A stretch of DNA of 64,000 nucleotides from Janibacter cremeus (GTDB taxonomy: Bacteria; Actinomycetota; Actinomycetes; Actinomycetales; Dermatophilaceae): the NCBI RefSeq assembly GCF_029395675.1, contig NZ_CP115184.1, forward strand, positions 1,674,001-1,738,000. Reading direction: 5' to 3'. Positions 8,768-18,582 of this stretch are shown piece after piece. The notes under the pieces are model-generated. The model was not told the origin of the DNA. It made no database searches and saw only the letters and a list, made by a program, of their open reading frames with translations. Position numbers and translations under genes: made by a program. Numbering within the stretch: the first letter of the stretch is position 1; each line of letters begins with the position of its first letter.

Positions 8768-8809
8768 TTGACATTCGCTAAAGCAAATATCTACGTTTGC
8801 TTTAGCAAA
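8768..8809 (+). promoter_or_regulatory. Promoter with two tandem dyad operators upstream of the VWA gene
   Basis: A consensus -35 TTGACA (8768-8773) pairs with TACGTT (8792-8797) at 18 bases. Overlaid are two copies of a 14-base dyad: TTCGCTAAAGCAAA (8774-8787, one mismatch) and TTTGCTTTAGCAAA (8796-8809), with centres 22 bases apart, two helical turns. The block is far more A+T-rich than its surroundings. It looks like a two-dimer repressor site covering the core promoter. Confidence 0.7.
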
Positions 8810-8838
8810 CACCGCACCGTCCTCAGGGGAAAGACACG

Positions 8839-10817
8839 ATGCACACCTCCACCGCTCCCGTCCGAGCGCTCCTGGGCGCTGGCCTGGCCGGCGTCGTCGC
8901 GTTCACCGGCGCCGTGGCCACAGCGGCCACGGCCGACACGCAGACCGGGACCACCGCCACGAGCGCCACCGAGGAGCCGGGTGAGCTGCTGCTGATGCTC
9001 GACGCGTCCGGGTCGATGAAGGAGTCCGACCCTGCCGGCGGGACCAAGATGCAGGCAGCGAAGACGGCCCTGACCGGCGTGGTGGAGTCGCTGCCGAGCG
9101 ACACCAACGTCGGCCTGCGCGTCTACGGCGCCACCGAGGAGGGCGGCAAGCCCACCAAGGCCGCCTGCAACGACACCCAGCTCGCCGTCCCGATCGGCCC
9201 CCTGGACAAGCCCGCCCTCACGCGGGCCATCAAAGGCTTCGAGGCCAAGGGCGAGACGCCCATCGCCCACTCCCTGACCAAGGCCATGGACGACCTGGGC
9301 GACACCGGCAAGCGCAACATCGTCCTCGTCTCCGACGGCGAAGAGTCCTGCGTGCCCGACCCCTGCCCCGTCGTGAAAGACCTCGTCCAGGACGGCGTCG
9401 ACCTGCGTATCGACACCGTCGGCTTCGGCGTCGAGGACACCGCCCGTGAGCAGCTGCAGTGCATCGCCGAGACCGGCGGCGGCACCTACTACGACGCCGC
9501 CGACGCCGACGAGCTCGCCAACAGCCTGAACAAGATCTCCACCCGCGCCGTGCGCGACTTCGGCTTCACCGGTCAGCCCGTCACCGGCACCGACCTCGCC
9601 GAGAACGAACAGGCACCCGCTGACCTGCCCACCCTCACCCCCGGCCTCTGGACCGACGAGCTGACCGCCAGCGAGGACTCCTGGCGCGCGTACACCATCG
9701 AACGCACCCAGAAGCAGTCCACCCTCCATGTCTCCGTCACCACCAAACCGAAGACGTACTACAACCGCGAGGAGGACGACGCCGACCTCGAGAACCTCTA
9801 CCTGACGATCCTCGCCCCCGACGGCACGGAGTGTGCTGACGAGTTCGGAATCGTCGGAGACTTCCACGGGTTCAAGCGGATCGTCACCGTCACCGGGCAC
9901 GTGCTCGGCCAGTCACCCGAGGAGGAACCCGCCAGCGAGTCCTGCCGGGCGATGGGCACCTTCACCGCCTTGGTCCACCGAGAGGGAGCGCAGCAGACCA
10001 CACCGACGGAGATCCAGGTCATCGAGGAACCCAGGGTCACCAACCTGCCCGAGCTGCCGGACGCCGCCGGCGACCTGCCGGAGGCGAAGGACCTGACGGC
10101 GGGTGAGGCGCAACCGATCGCCGGTGGTCTGTCCTTCTCCGACGCCCCCGCGATCACCGAAGGCACCTGGGTCGACACCCTCGTCCCCGGGGAGACCCTC
10201 GTCTACCGGGTCAAGGTCGACTACGGCCAGACCGCCCGATTCACCACCCACGGCCCCACCGGCGGCTTCCGATTCCCCGCGGACATCGGCCGCACCAACT
10301 ACCTGCTCATCGATGGGGAGGCCTTCTCCCCGGACCGGCAGAAAGTGGACGAGAGTGTGCGCGCTCCGGGTCAGTTCAATCCTGCGTACTCGTCCCCCGG
10401 GTCGGTGCGCACCGCGAACGTCCGGTACAAGAACCGCTACGCGAACACCTCGACCGTCGACGCCACCCCCGCGGCCAGCATGAGCGGGTGGTACTACTAC
10501 GCGCTCGGGGTCAGCACCAAGGAGGTCGGCGAGGACCTGGCGGGTCAGCCGATCAAGGTCGCCTTCACCGTCGACCTCGAGGGCAAGCCCACCAACCTCG
10601 TCGAGTACGCCAGCGAGGACGAGACGAGCGCCGAAGCCACGGACAAGAAGCAGGCGGACGACTCCGGCGACACCGGTAGCAAGGAGGCCGGTGCGGCCGC
10701 CGCAGCCACGAGCGACGAAGGGGGCTCCCCCCTTCCGTGGGTCGGTGGCGGTCTGCTCGCCGCGATCGTCCTCGGCGCCGGCGCGTGGTTCGGCCTGCGC
10801 CGCAAGGGTGCCGGGGC

Positions 10818-10845
<28 letters not shown>
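8839..10845 (+). CDS. Secreted, membrane-anchored VWA-domain protein
   Basis: A 668-residue protein with signal peptide (residues 1-32), an N-terminal von Willebrand A domain whose MIDAS begins LMLDASGSMKES (Asp55, Ser57, Ser59), a long extracytoplasmic beta-rich region, an acidic Ala/Ser linker at about 600-630 and one C-terminal transmembrane helix (LPWVGGGLLAAIVLGAGAWFG) with a short positive tail. It would display a metal-dependent protein-binding domain outside the cell. A good AGGGGA box sits eight bases before the ATG. Its 3' end overlaps the convergent kinase gene by 28 bases. The strong operator-bearing promoter implies tight regulation. No specific function is known; VWA proteins mediate protein-protein contacts. 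Confidence 0.85.
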
Positions 10846-12090
<1,245 letters not shown>

Positions 12091-12098
<8 letters not shown>

Positions 12099-12579
12099 GC
12101 GCGCCCTCGGCGGCCTTGCGCAGCAGGGAGGACAGTCGCGGGTGGTGCGCCGCGAGCAGGTCGGCGGCACCGCGCAGGTCGGCGGGATCGGCTGCCTCCC
12201 GCAGCCCGGCGAGCGCGGCCACCTCGGTGTCGCTCGTCGTCCGGGTGGTCGCATACGTGCCCTGCACATCGTGCACCGCCTCGATCCGGGCGGCGAGCTC
12301 CTGGGCAGTCAGCCCCGGCGCCTCGTCCACCAGCTCCAGCAGGGCGTACAGACGCTGGACGACGGCGGGGTTGCCGATCTTCGTCCGGCGGCCGGAGAGC
12401 AGCTGCGAGAGCATCGGTGCCGAGAGCCCCAGCGTCTGGGCCAGTCGGCCCTGCGTCAGGCCCAACGCACCCATGACCCGGTCCGCGAGGTCGCGCAGCG
12501 GCTCGCCGTACAGCTCGCGCTGCTGGGCCAGGTTCGCAGTGATGTCACCGGACACGGACGCTCCCTTCGTCCTCGGCAT
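12091..12579 (-). CDS. XRE-like helix-turn-helix regulator coupled to the kinase
   Basis: A 162-residue protein with one lambda-repressor-type HTH at about residues 38-68 (LGLTQGRLAQTLGLSAPMLS), then a helical C-terminal region rich in Ala and Leu without a recognisable ligand domain. ATG 12579 has CGGAG about six bases upstream; GTG 12552 is a poorer alternative. Its stop codon lies inside the start of the kinase gene, so both are made together. It is divergent from the MoxR gene with only 14 bases between start codons, so its own operator could control both directions. Confidence 0.8.
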
Positions 12580-12581
12580 CC

Positions 12582-12587
12582 TAGACT
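12582..12587 (+). promoter_or_regulatory. -10 element for leaderless moxR mRNA
   Basis: TAGACT is followed by six bases and then ATG 12594. It lies wholly within the 14-base gap to the divergent HTH gene, leaving no room for a leader. No clear -35. Confidence 0.55.
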
Positions 12588-12593
12588 CCGCCC

Positions 12594-13502
12594 ATGACCC
12601 ACACCCCGCGCTTCGCCTCCGTCGACGACGTCCGGGAGCGCCTGGCCGCCCACGGCTACCTCGCCTCGGACGCGATCGCGACGACGGTCTTCCTCGCCGA
12701 CCAGCTGGGCAAGCCGTTGCTCGTCGAGGGTCCTGCGGGCGTCGGCAAGACCGCCCTGTCCGCCGCGGTCGCCGCCGCGACGCAGGGCCAGCTCGTGCGC
12801 CTGCAGTGCTACGAGGGCGTCGACGAGGCCCGAGCGCTGTACGAGTGGAACCACGCCAAGCAGCTGCTGCGGATCACGGCCGCCGGCGCGCACCACGACG
12901 CGAAGGGGGCGGACGAGGCCGACTGGTCATCGGTCAAGGAGGACATCTTCACCGACGAGTTCCTCCTCTCCCGGCCCCTGCTCACCGCCATCCGCAACGA
13001 GCACCCGACCGTGCTGCTCATCGACGAGCTGGACAAGGCCGACGTCGAGATCGAGGGGCTGCTGCTCGAGGTGCTCTCCGACTTCCAGGTGACCGTCCCC
13101 GAGCTCGGGACGATCAGGGCGCGGCAGACCCCCTTCGTCGTCCTCACCTCGAACGCCACGCGGGAGCTGTCCGAGGCCCTGCGCCGCCGCTGCCTCTACC
13201 TGCACATCGACTACCCCGAGGCCGGGCTCGAGCGGCAGATCGTCGCCCTGACCGTGCCGGACCTCGACGCGACGCTCGGCGACTCGATCGTCCGGCTGGT
13301 CGGTGCCCTGCGCGAGATGCGGCTGCGCAAGTCCCCCTCCGTCGCCGAGACCATCGACTGGGCACGCACCCTGCTCAGCCTCGGGGCCTCCGGCGACCTC
13401 GACCCGGAGCTCGTGCGCTCGACCCTGGGCGTCGTGCTCAAGCACCGGGAGGACATCGAGCTCGCCGCGCAGAAGCTGGATCTGGACCGTGCCGTCGTCT
13501 GA
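12594..13502 (+). CDS. MoxR-family AAA+ ATPase
   Basis: A 302-residue ATPase with Walker A GPAGVGKT (46-53), Walker B LLIDELDKAD (about 139-148), sensor-1 LTSNATRELSEALRRRC and a C-terminal lid domain. MoxR ATPases act as chaperones that remodel or insert cofactors into partner proteins, usually with a VWA-domain protein encoded next door, as here: the VWA gene start lies 14 bases inside this gene's 3' end. The client is unknown; no dehydrogenase or CO-dehydrogenase gene is nearby. Confidence 0.88.
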   Translation: MTHTPRFASVDDVRERLAAHGYLASDAIATTVFLADQLGKPLLVEGPAGVGKTALSAAVAAATQGQLVRLQCYEGVDEARALYEWNHAKQLLRITAAGAHHDAKGADEADWSSVKEDIFTDEFLLSRPLLTAIRNEHPTVLLIDELDKADVEIEGLLLEVLSDFQVTVPELGTIRARQTPFVVLTSNATRELSEALRRRCLYLHIDYPEAGLERQIVALTVPDLDATLGDSIVRLVGALREMRLRKSPSVAETIDWARTLLSLGASGDLDPELVRSTLGVVLKHREDIELAAQKLDLDRAVV

Positions 13503-14970
13503 TCCCCTCAGCACCCGGCTGGTCGACCTCGGCCGGGCGCTGCGCCACCACGGGGTCAGGGTGGGCACCTCCGAGATCACCGACGCGGCGGCCGCGGCGC
13601 GGGTGCTCGGCGTGGACGACCGCGAGCGCCTGCGTGCCGGGACGGCGGCGGCGATGATGCGCCGCTCGGCCGACCGGGTGCTCTTCGACCAGCTCTTCGA
13701 CATCCACTTCCCCGCAGCCGTCGGGCAGCGCACCGGCGAGGACGATGCCCCCGACCCCACCGACACCGCCGGTGCGCGCGAGCGGGCCGTGGCGATCCGC
13801 GACGAGCTCGTGGACGCCCTCGCGCACGCCGACGACGCGGCGCTCGACCGGCTCGCCGCGCGTGCCCTGGCCGAGCTCGGTCGCCTGTCCAACGAGGCGA
13901 GCACCGGCGGGTGGTCGGCGCACCAGGCGATCGAGCGCCTCGCGCCGCAGACGGCGGTCGCGGCGGCGCTGCAGCGGGCCCGCGACGCGGGCGACGTCAC
14001 CGGCGGCTCCGGGGACGGGTCCGGCGGCGGGGCCGGGTCGGGCTCCGGCGGGGCATCGGGCGCGGGCGGCTCGGGCGAAGGGAGTCCCGCCCGCTTCAGC
14101 GACCGGTTCGACCGGGACGAGATCCGCACCCGCGTCGGGCACTTCCGCCGTCGGATCGAGACCGAGGCCGCGCGGCGCAACGCCGAGGTCCGCGGGCGGG
14201 ACCGGATCTCCCGCTACGGAGTCCGGGACCCGTTGGAGCGCAAGGACTTCCTGCTCACCGGCACCACGGAGGCGGCAGAGCTGCAGGCGGCCATCGGGCC
14301 GCTCTCGCGCAAGCTCGCGGCCAAGCTCGCCGCCCGGCAGCGCCGCCACTCCCGCGGGGCGATCGACATCCGTCGCACCCTGCGCGCAGCGATGTCGACC
14401 GGCGGTGTCCCCATCCGCCCCGCGCACCGTCGCCGCCACCGCAGCCGCGCGGACATCGTCCTGCTGTGCGACATGTCCGGCTCGGTCGCGGGGTTCTCCC
14501 GGTTCACGATGATGCTGCTGCAGTCCCTGGCCGGGGTCTTCCGCCGGGTGCGTTTCATCGGCTTCGTCAACACCTGCGACGACATCACCGAGCTCGTCCG
14601 CGACAGCCGCATCGGCGAGGACATCCGCGAGCGCGTCTCCCGGGAGGCGACGATGACCCGGTGGCACGGGTCGAGCGACTACGGCGCCGCCTTCGAGGAC
14701 GCGGTCGCGCACCACATCGACGCCATCGGGCCGCGCTCGACCCTGCTAGTCCTCGGTGACGCCCGCACCAACGGCACCGACCCCAAGGTCGATGCGCTGC
14801 GCGAGCTCGTCACCCGCGCGAAGCACGCGATCTGGCTCAACCCCGAGCCGGTCGGGCAGTGGGACACCGGAGACTCGGTGGCCGGGAGGTACGCCGAGGT
14901 CATCGACATGCACGAGGTGCGCAACATCGACCAGCTGCGGCAGTTCGTCTCCCGGCTCCCGGTGGGCTGA
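13489..14970 (+). CDS. CoxE-like VWA-domain protein, MoxR partner
   Basis: A 493-residue cytoplasmic protein. The N-terminal 200 residues are helical (LVDLGRALRHHGVRVGTSEI start), a Gly/Ser-rich linker occupies about residues 165-195, and the VWA domain lies in the C-terminal third with MIDAS VLLCDMSGSVAGFS near residue 325. This is the usual partner of MoxR ATPases. The start is GTG 13489, overlapping the moxR stop by 14 bases; the first good homology-like segment (STRLVDLGRALRHHG) begins a few residues later. The overlap implies coupled translation and a stable two-protein complex. No secretion signal. Confidence 0.85.
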   Translation: MPSSDPLSTRLVDLGRALRHHGVRVGTSEITDAAAAARVLGVDDRERLRAGTAAAMMRRSADRVLFDQLFDIHFPAAVGQRTGEDDAPDPTDTAGARERAVAIRDELVDALAHADDAALDRLAARALAELGRLSNEASTGGWSAHQAIERLAPQTAVAAALQRARDAGDVTGGSGDGSGGGAGSGSGGASGAGGSGEGSPARFSDRFDRDEIRTRVGHFRRRIETEAARRNAEVRGRDRISRYGVRDPLERKDFLLTGTTEAAELQAAIGPLSRKLAAKLAARQRRHSRGAIDIRRTLRAAMSTGGVPIRPAHRRRHRSRADIVLLCDMSGSVAGFSRFTMMLLQSLAGVFRRVRFIGFVNTCDDITELVRDSRIGEDIRERVSREATMTRWHGSSDYGAAFEDAVAHHIDAIGPRSTLLVLGDARTNGTDPKVDALRELVTRAKHAIWLNPEPVGQWDTGDSVAGRYAEVIDMHEVRNIDQLRQFVSRLPVG

Positions 14971-14989
14971 CGCCCCCTTCGCCCCCCAA

Positions 14990-15079
14990 ACGAAGTACTG
15001 CAGGCAGTAGCACGTATCGCGTGCAGCAGCTCGAACTACGGCACACGATACGAAGGGCTGCCTGCAGTAGTTCGTATGT
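14990..15079. repeat. Two inverted copies of a ~34-base palindromic repeat
   Basis: The left arm (14990-15019) and right arm (15046-15075) are inverted copies matching at 24 of 30 positions, sharing ACTGCAGGCAG inside and CGTATCG at the inner ends. Each copy is itself a rough palindrome of the form CGATACGAA...CTGCCTGCAG...TTCGTA. Further copies lie at 18428-18504, on the other side of the two-component operon. It could fold as a transcript terminator for the VWA gene. Confidence 0.75.
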
Positions 15080-15090
15080 GGCGGGCGGAT

Positions 15091-15108
15091 CTCCAGAGGA
15101 ACTCCAGA
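15091..15108 (+). promoter_or_regulatory. Direct repeats, possible response-regulator box
   Basis: CTCCAGA occurs at 15091-15097 and again at 15102-15108, an 11-base period (one helical turn). OmpR-type response regulators bind such direct repeats, and the response-regulator gene starts 45 bases downstream. Autoregulation is inferred. Confidence 0.4.
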
Positions 15109-15152
15109 TCCCGTACGGGCGATCCCCGGATGCCCGCTGCTTGGATTGGGGC

Positions 15153-15860
15153 ATGACCGGATCCGCAGCCCCACAGCGCCTGCTCGTCGTCGAGGACGAC
15201 CCGACGATCAACGAGGCGCTGACCGACCGCTTCGAGGCGGAGGGTTTCGCGGTGGTGCGCGCGTACGACGGGCCGGAAGCCGTCGCCGCGTACGAGGAGC
15301 ACTCCCCGGACCTGGTCGTCCTCGACCTGATGCTGCCCGGCTTCGACGGGCTCGAGGTCTGCCGGCGCATCCAGTCCGAGCGGCCGGTGCCGGTCCTCAT
15401 GCTCACCGCACGCGACGACGAGAGCGACATCATCGTCGGCCTCGGTGTCGGGGCCGACGACTACCTGACCAAGCCCTTCCGGATGCGCGAGGTCGTCGCA
15501 CGGGTCCGGGCCCTGCTGCGCCGCGTCGACCGCGCCGCCGAGCTGCACCGCGACGGTGCGGACCTCGACCGCACCCTCCGCCACCACGGCCTCGTGCTGG
15601 ACGCCCGCACCCGCCGGTGCACCGTCGACGGCGAGCCGGTGCACCTGACGCCGACCGAGTTCGACGTCCTCGTGCTGCTCGCCCGCGAGCCCGGGGCGGT
15701 GCTGCACCGCGAGCACATCGCCACCGAGCTGTGGGGCTGGGACGACTCCAGCCGCACGCTCGACACGCACGTGAAGTCCCTGCGGACGAAGGTCGGGCAC
15801 ACCCGCATCCGCACGGTGCACGGAGTCGGCTACGCCCTCGACGACGGGCTCGACCGGTGA
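15153..15860 (+). CDS. OmpR-family response regulator
   Basis: A 235-residue two-component regulator. The receiver domain (8-122) has the acidic pair Asp15/Asp16, the phosphoacceptor Asp58 (VVLDLMLPGFDG), Thr86 and Lys107 (YLTKPF). A winged-helix DNA-binding domain (about 140-230) ends with the typical THVKSLRTKVG and VHGVGYAL. It overlaps the kinase start by the four bases GTGA, so the pair is translationally coupled. No clear ribosome-binding site precedes ATG 15153. The direct repeats and palindromic repeats upstream are candidate binding sites. Confidence 0.92.
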   Translation: MTGSAAPQRLLVVEDDPTINEALTDRFEAEGFAVVRAYDGPEAVAAYEEHSPDLVVLDLMLPGFDGLEVCRRIQSERPVPVLMLTARDDESDIIVGLGVGADDYLTKPFRMREVVARVRALLRRVDRAAELHRDGADLDRTLRHHGLVLDARTRRCTVDGEPVHLTPTEFDVLVLLAREPGAVLHREHIATELWGWDDSSRTLDTHVKSLRTKVGHTRIRTVHGVGYALDDGLDR

Positions 15861-18424
15861 GCGGCACCGAGCCCCTCGTCGGGCTGGCCTCCATCCGCGC
15901 CCGGCTGGCGGTCCTCGTCGGCGCGAGCGTCCTCGTCGCCGCGGTCCTCGGCGCGGTCGGCACCGATGCAGGCCTCCCCCTCTGGCTCGCCCTGCCCGCG
16001 ACGATCGCCCTCGCGCTCGTGGTCACCCAGTGGCTCGCGAGGGGGATGACGACCCCCCTTCGCCAGATGACCGAGGCGGCCGAGCGGATGGCCCGCGGCG
16101 ACTACGGCGCCCGGATCACCACGAGGGGCAGCGACGAGGTCGCCGCCCTCGCGCGGGCCTTCACGACGATGGCTCGTGACCTGCAGCAGGCGGAGGAGCA
16201 CCGTCGCCGGCTCGTCGCCACCGTCGCGCACGAACTACGCACCCCGCTGAGCGCCCAGCGGGCCCTCCTGGAGAACCTCGTCGACGGGGTCACCGCCCCG
16301 AGCGACGCGTCGCTCGGCAAGGCACTCGCCCAGTCCGAGCGCCTCAGCTCGCTCGTCGCCGACCTGCTGGACCTGTCCCGTCCTGACGGCGGCGTCCCCC
16401 TCTCCCACACCCGGGTCGTCGTCGCCGACCTCGTCGAGTCCGCCGTCGGCGAGGCGTCCCTCCAGAGCCGCGAGGTCACCCTCGTCACCGACGTGCAGCC
16501 GGCCGACCTGACCGTCACCGGCGACCGCGCCCGCCTCGCCCAGGTCACCGCCAACCTCCTCGACAACGCCGTGCGCCACAGCCCCTCGGGGGGCACCGTC
16601 ACGGTCACCGCCCGCGGCGACGACGACCGGTGGTCACTCACCGTCACCGACGAGGGGCCGGGGCTGTCGCCGCAGCGGGCCGAGCGCCTCTTCCACCGCT
16701 TCGGTCCCGGCGGGGACGAAGGGGGTGGCACCGGCCTCGGTCTGGCCATCGCCGGATGGGTCGCCGACATGCACGGCGGCGCGATCCGGGCCCTCACCCC
16801 GGACGAGCCCGGGGCCCGGCTGCGCATGACGCTGCCCCTCGTGCCCCCCGGACCGAGCGACTCCGGATCGTGGCCCACGGCCACGGCGGCGCAGCCGCTC
16901 CGCCCATCACCCACCTCGACCCGCACGGAGCCGACGATGACCACCCCGACACCACCCACCACCACGGCCGCGGAGGCACCCCCTTCGTCCCTGATCGCCC
17001 GGTGGTGGCCCGAGCGGGTCACCACCGCCCGGCCGGACCTGCTCCTGGCCGCCCTCGGCGTCGGGATCGTCGCGGCGATCCTGCTGCCGGACACCGCGAT
17101 CGGTCTCGGGCTCCTCGTCGTCCTCGCCTGCGGCGGCCTGGCGATCTGGCTCGCGTCACCCCTCCGCACGGCGCCGTGGTCGTGGGTCGCGGCGGCGCTG
17201 TCACTTCCGCTCGCCGCGACGACCGTGCTGCGCGACAACCCGGGCTTCACCTTCATCGCCGTCGCGGTCGCCGGTGTCCTCGCGGCGACCTCGTGCACCG
17301 ACGCCCGCACCCTCCCGGGGATCGTGGCCGCGGTCGCGGCCTGGCCGTTCTCGGCGCTGCGCGGCCTCCCCCTGCTCGACCGGACCATCAAGGCGCTGGC
17401 CCGTCGGGGGAGGACGTGGTCGGTGCTGCGGACCGCCATCGTCAGCCTCGTGCTGCTCCTTGTCTTCGGAGGGTTGCTCGCCTCCGCCGACGCGGTCCTC
17501 GGGTCGTGGGCCTCGGCGCTCGTCCCGGAGCTGAGCGACATGGTCGTCTTCCGGACCTTCACCCTCGTCTTCTTCACCGGCATCACCCTCACCGGGCTGT
17601 ACCTGTCGATCAACCCGCCCCACGTCGACGGCATCCGGGGCGGCTCGGCACGGATCCCGACGTGGGAGTGGGCGGTCCCCCTCGGCGTCGTCATCGCGAT
17701 CTTCGTCGCCTTCATCGCCGCGCAGGCGGCCGCCATGTTCGGCGGGCACGACTACGTCCTGCGCACCACGGGGGTCACGTACGCGGAGTCCGCCAGGGAG
17801 GGCTTCGGCCAGCTGACCGTCGCCACGGCCCTGGTCCTGCTCCTGGTCGCAGGGGTGCGTGCCTGGGGCCGGGCGGACAGCGACCGCGACCGCCACCTCA
17901 TGACGACGATGAACGCCATCCTGTGCGTGCTCACCCTCGTCGTCGTCGCCTCGGCCCTGCGACGCATGGCCCTGTACCAGGAGGCCTTCGGGTACACGGT
18001 CCTGCGCGTGAGCGTCGACCTCTTCGAGATCTGGCTCGGAGTCGTCGTGCTCGCCGTCCTCGTCTCGCTCTTCACCCCGACCCGCCGGTGGCTCGGCCGC
18101 ACCGTGCTCGTCAGTGCGGCCCTGGTGACGATCGTGTGGTCGGTGGGCAACACGAGTGCCTGGGTCGCCGAGCACAACATCGAGCGCTGGGCGGCAACCG
18201 GGTCCCTCGACGAGCGCTACCTGGCGCAGCTCCCGGCCGATGCCGCGCCGGCCATCCACGAGAGCTCGCTGCCGAGGGAGGTCAAGGCGTGCATCCTCCA
18301 TGCCTCCCCCACCACCGACGCCTCCGACGACGGCCTGCCGGGGTGGAACGTCGCCCGGGAGCGCGCCGCGGACATCCGGGCGCAGTACCCGGCCCCGAGC
18401 ACCTGCACCCTCTCGACCGACTGA
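15857..18424 (+). CDS. Sensor histidine kinase fused to a DUF4153/DUF4173-type membrane domain
   Basis: One uninterrupted frame of 855 residues. The first ~335 form a standard kinase: two transmembrane helices (about 12-60), HAMP (61-112), H-box [10 protein letters not shown] with His125, N-box [10 protein letters not shown] (about 232-241) and G-box [12 protein letters not shown] (about 290). A Pro/Thr/Ser-rich linker follows to residue 372, then about 480 residues with some ten to twelve hydrophobic helices of the DUF4153/DUF4173 type. An internal ATG at 16937 (residue 361) has CGGAG seven bases upstream, so the membrane domain may also be made separately. In such loci these are normally two genes; here the stop between them is absent. 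GTG 15857 overlaps the regulator stop. Confidence 0.85.
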   Translation: MSGTEPLVGLASIRARLAVLVGASVLVAAVLGAVGTDAGLPLWLALPATIALALVVTQWLARGMTTPLRQMTEAAERMARGDYGARITTRGSDEVAALARAFTTMARDLQQAEEHRRRLVATVAHELRTPLSAQRALLENLVDGVTAPSDASLGKALAQSERLSSLVADLLDLSRPDGGVPLSHTRVVVADLVESAVGEASLQSREVTLVTDVQPADLTVTGDRARLAQVTANLLDNAVRHSPSGGTVTVTARGDDDRWSLTVTDEGPGLSPQRAERLFHRFGPGGDEGGGTGLGLAIAGWVADMHGGAIRALTPDEPGARLRMTLPLVPPGPSDSGSWPTATAAQPLRPSPTSTRTEPTMTTPTPPTTTAAEAPPSSLIARWWPERVTTARPDLLLAALGVGIVAAILLPDTAIGLGLLVVLACGGLAIWLASPLRTAPWSWVAAALSLPLAATTVLRDNPGFTFIAVAVAGVLAATSCTDARTLPGIVAAVAAWPFSALRGLPLLDRTIKALARRGRTWSVLRTAIVSLVLLLVFGGLLASADAVLGSWASALVPELSDMVVFRTFTLVFFTGITLTGLYLSINPPHVDGIRGGSARIPTWEWAVPLGVVIAIFVAFIAAQAAAMFGGHDYVLRTTGVTYAESAREGFGQLTVATALVLLLVAGVRAWGRADSDRDRHLMTTMNAILCVLTLVVVASALRRMALYQEAFGYTVLRVSVDLFEIWLGVVVLAVLVSLFTPTRRWLGRTVLVSAALVTIVWSVGNTSAWVAEHNIERWAATGSLDERYLAQLPADAAPAIHESSLPREVKACILHASPTTDASDDGLPGWNVARERAADIRAQYPAPSTCTLSTD

Positions 18425-18427
18425 GTC

Positions 18428-18504
18428 GGCAGCACTTCGTATCGTCTGCCGCATCACGAGAGGCTGCTGACGATACGAAGTGCTGCCTGCAGTGGTTCGT
18501 ATCG
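18428..18504. repeat. Further copies of the palindromic repeat after the kinase operon
   Basis: GGCAGCACTTCGTATCGTC (18428-18446) and its exact complement at 18469-18487 form a perfect 19-base inverted repeat starting four bases after the kinase stop. The right arm continues through CTGCAG to TTCGTATCG (18496-18504), so 18471-18504 is a full copy of the unit seen at 15046-15079. As RNA it makes a strong hairpin and probably ends the operon transcript. Confidence 0.8.
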
Positions 18505-18569
18505 GGGAGGGACCGGCCACGGAGGCAGGTCACGATGCGGGCCGTGCCTCGCCCGGTCCGGGCACGCAG

Positions 18570-18575
18570 TAGTCT
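18570..18575 (+). promoter_or_regulatory. -10 element for leaderless accBC mRNA
   Basis: TAGTCT is followed by seven bases and ATG 18583; no Shine-Dalgarno lies in between, consistent with a leaderless transcript. Confidence 0.5.
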
Positions 18576-18582
18576 GCGCCCC

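Noticed and set aside
12116..13657. Long open frames antisense to, or in other frames of, the HTH, MoxR and VWA genes
   Set aside because: Arg/Pro/Ala-rich translations without domains, fully explained by high G+C; the real genes carry the motifs.
16630..18420. Long open frame in another reading frame running through the kinase fusion into accBC
   Set aside because: The first part is Arg/Gly/Pro-rich shadow; only the segment from 18583 is a real gene.
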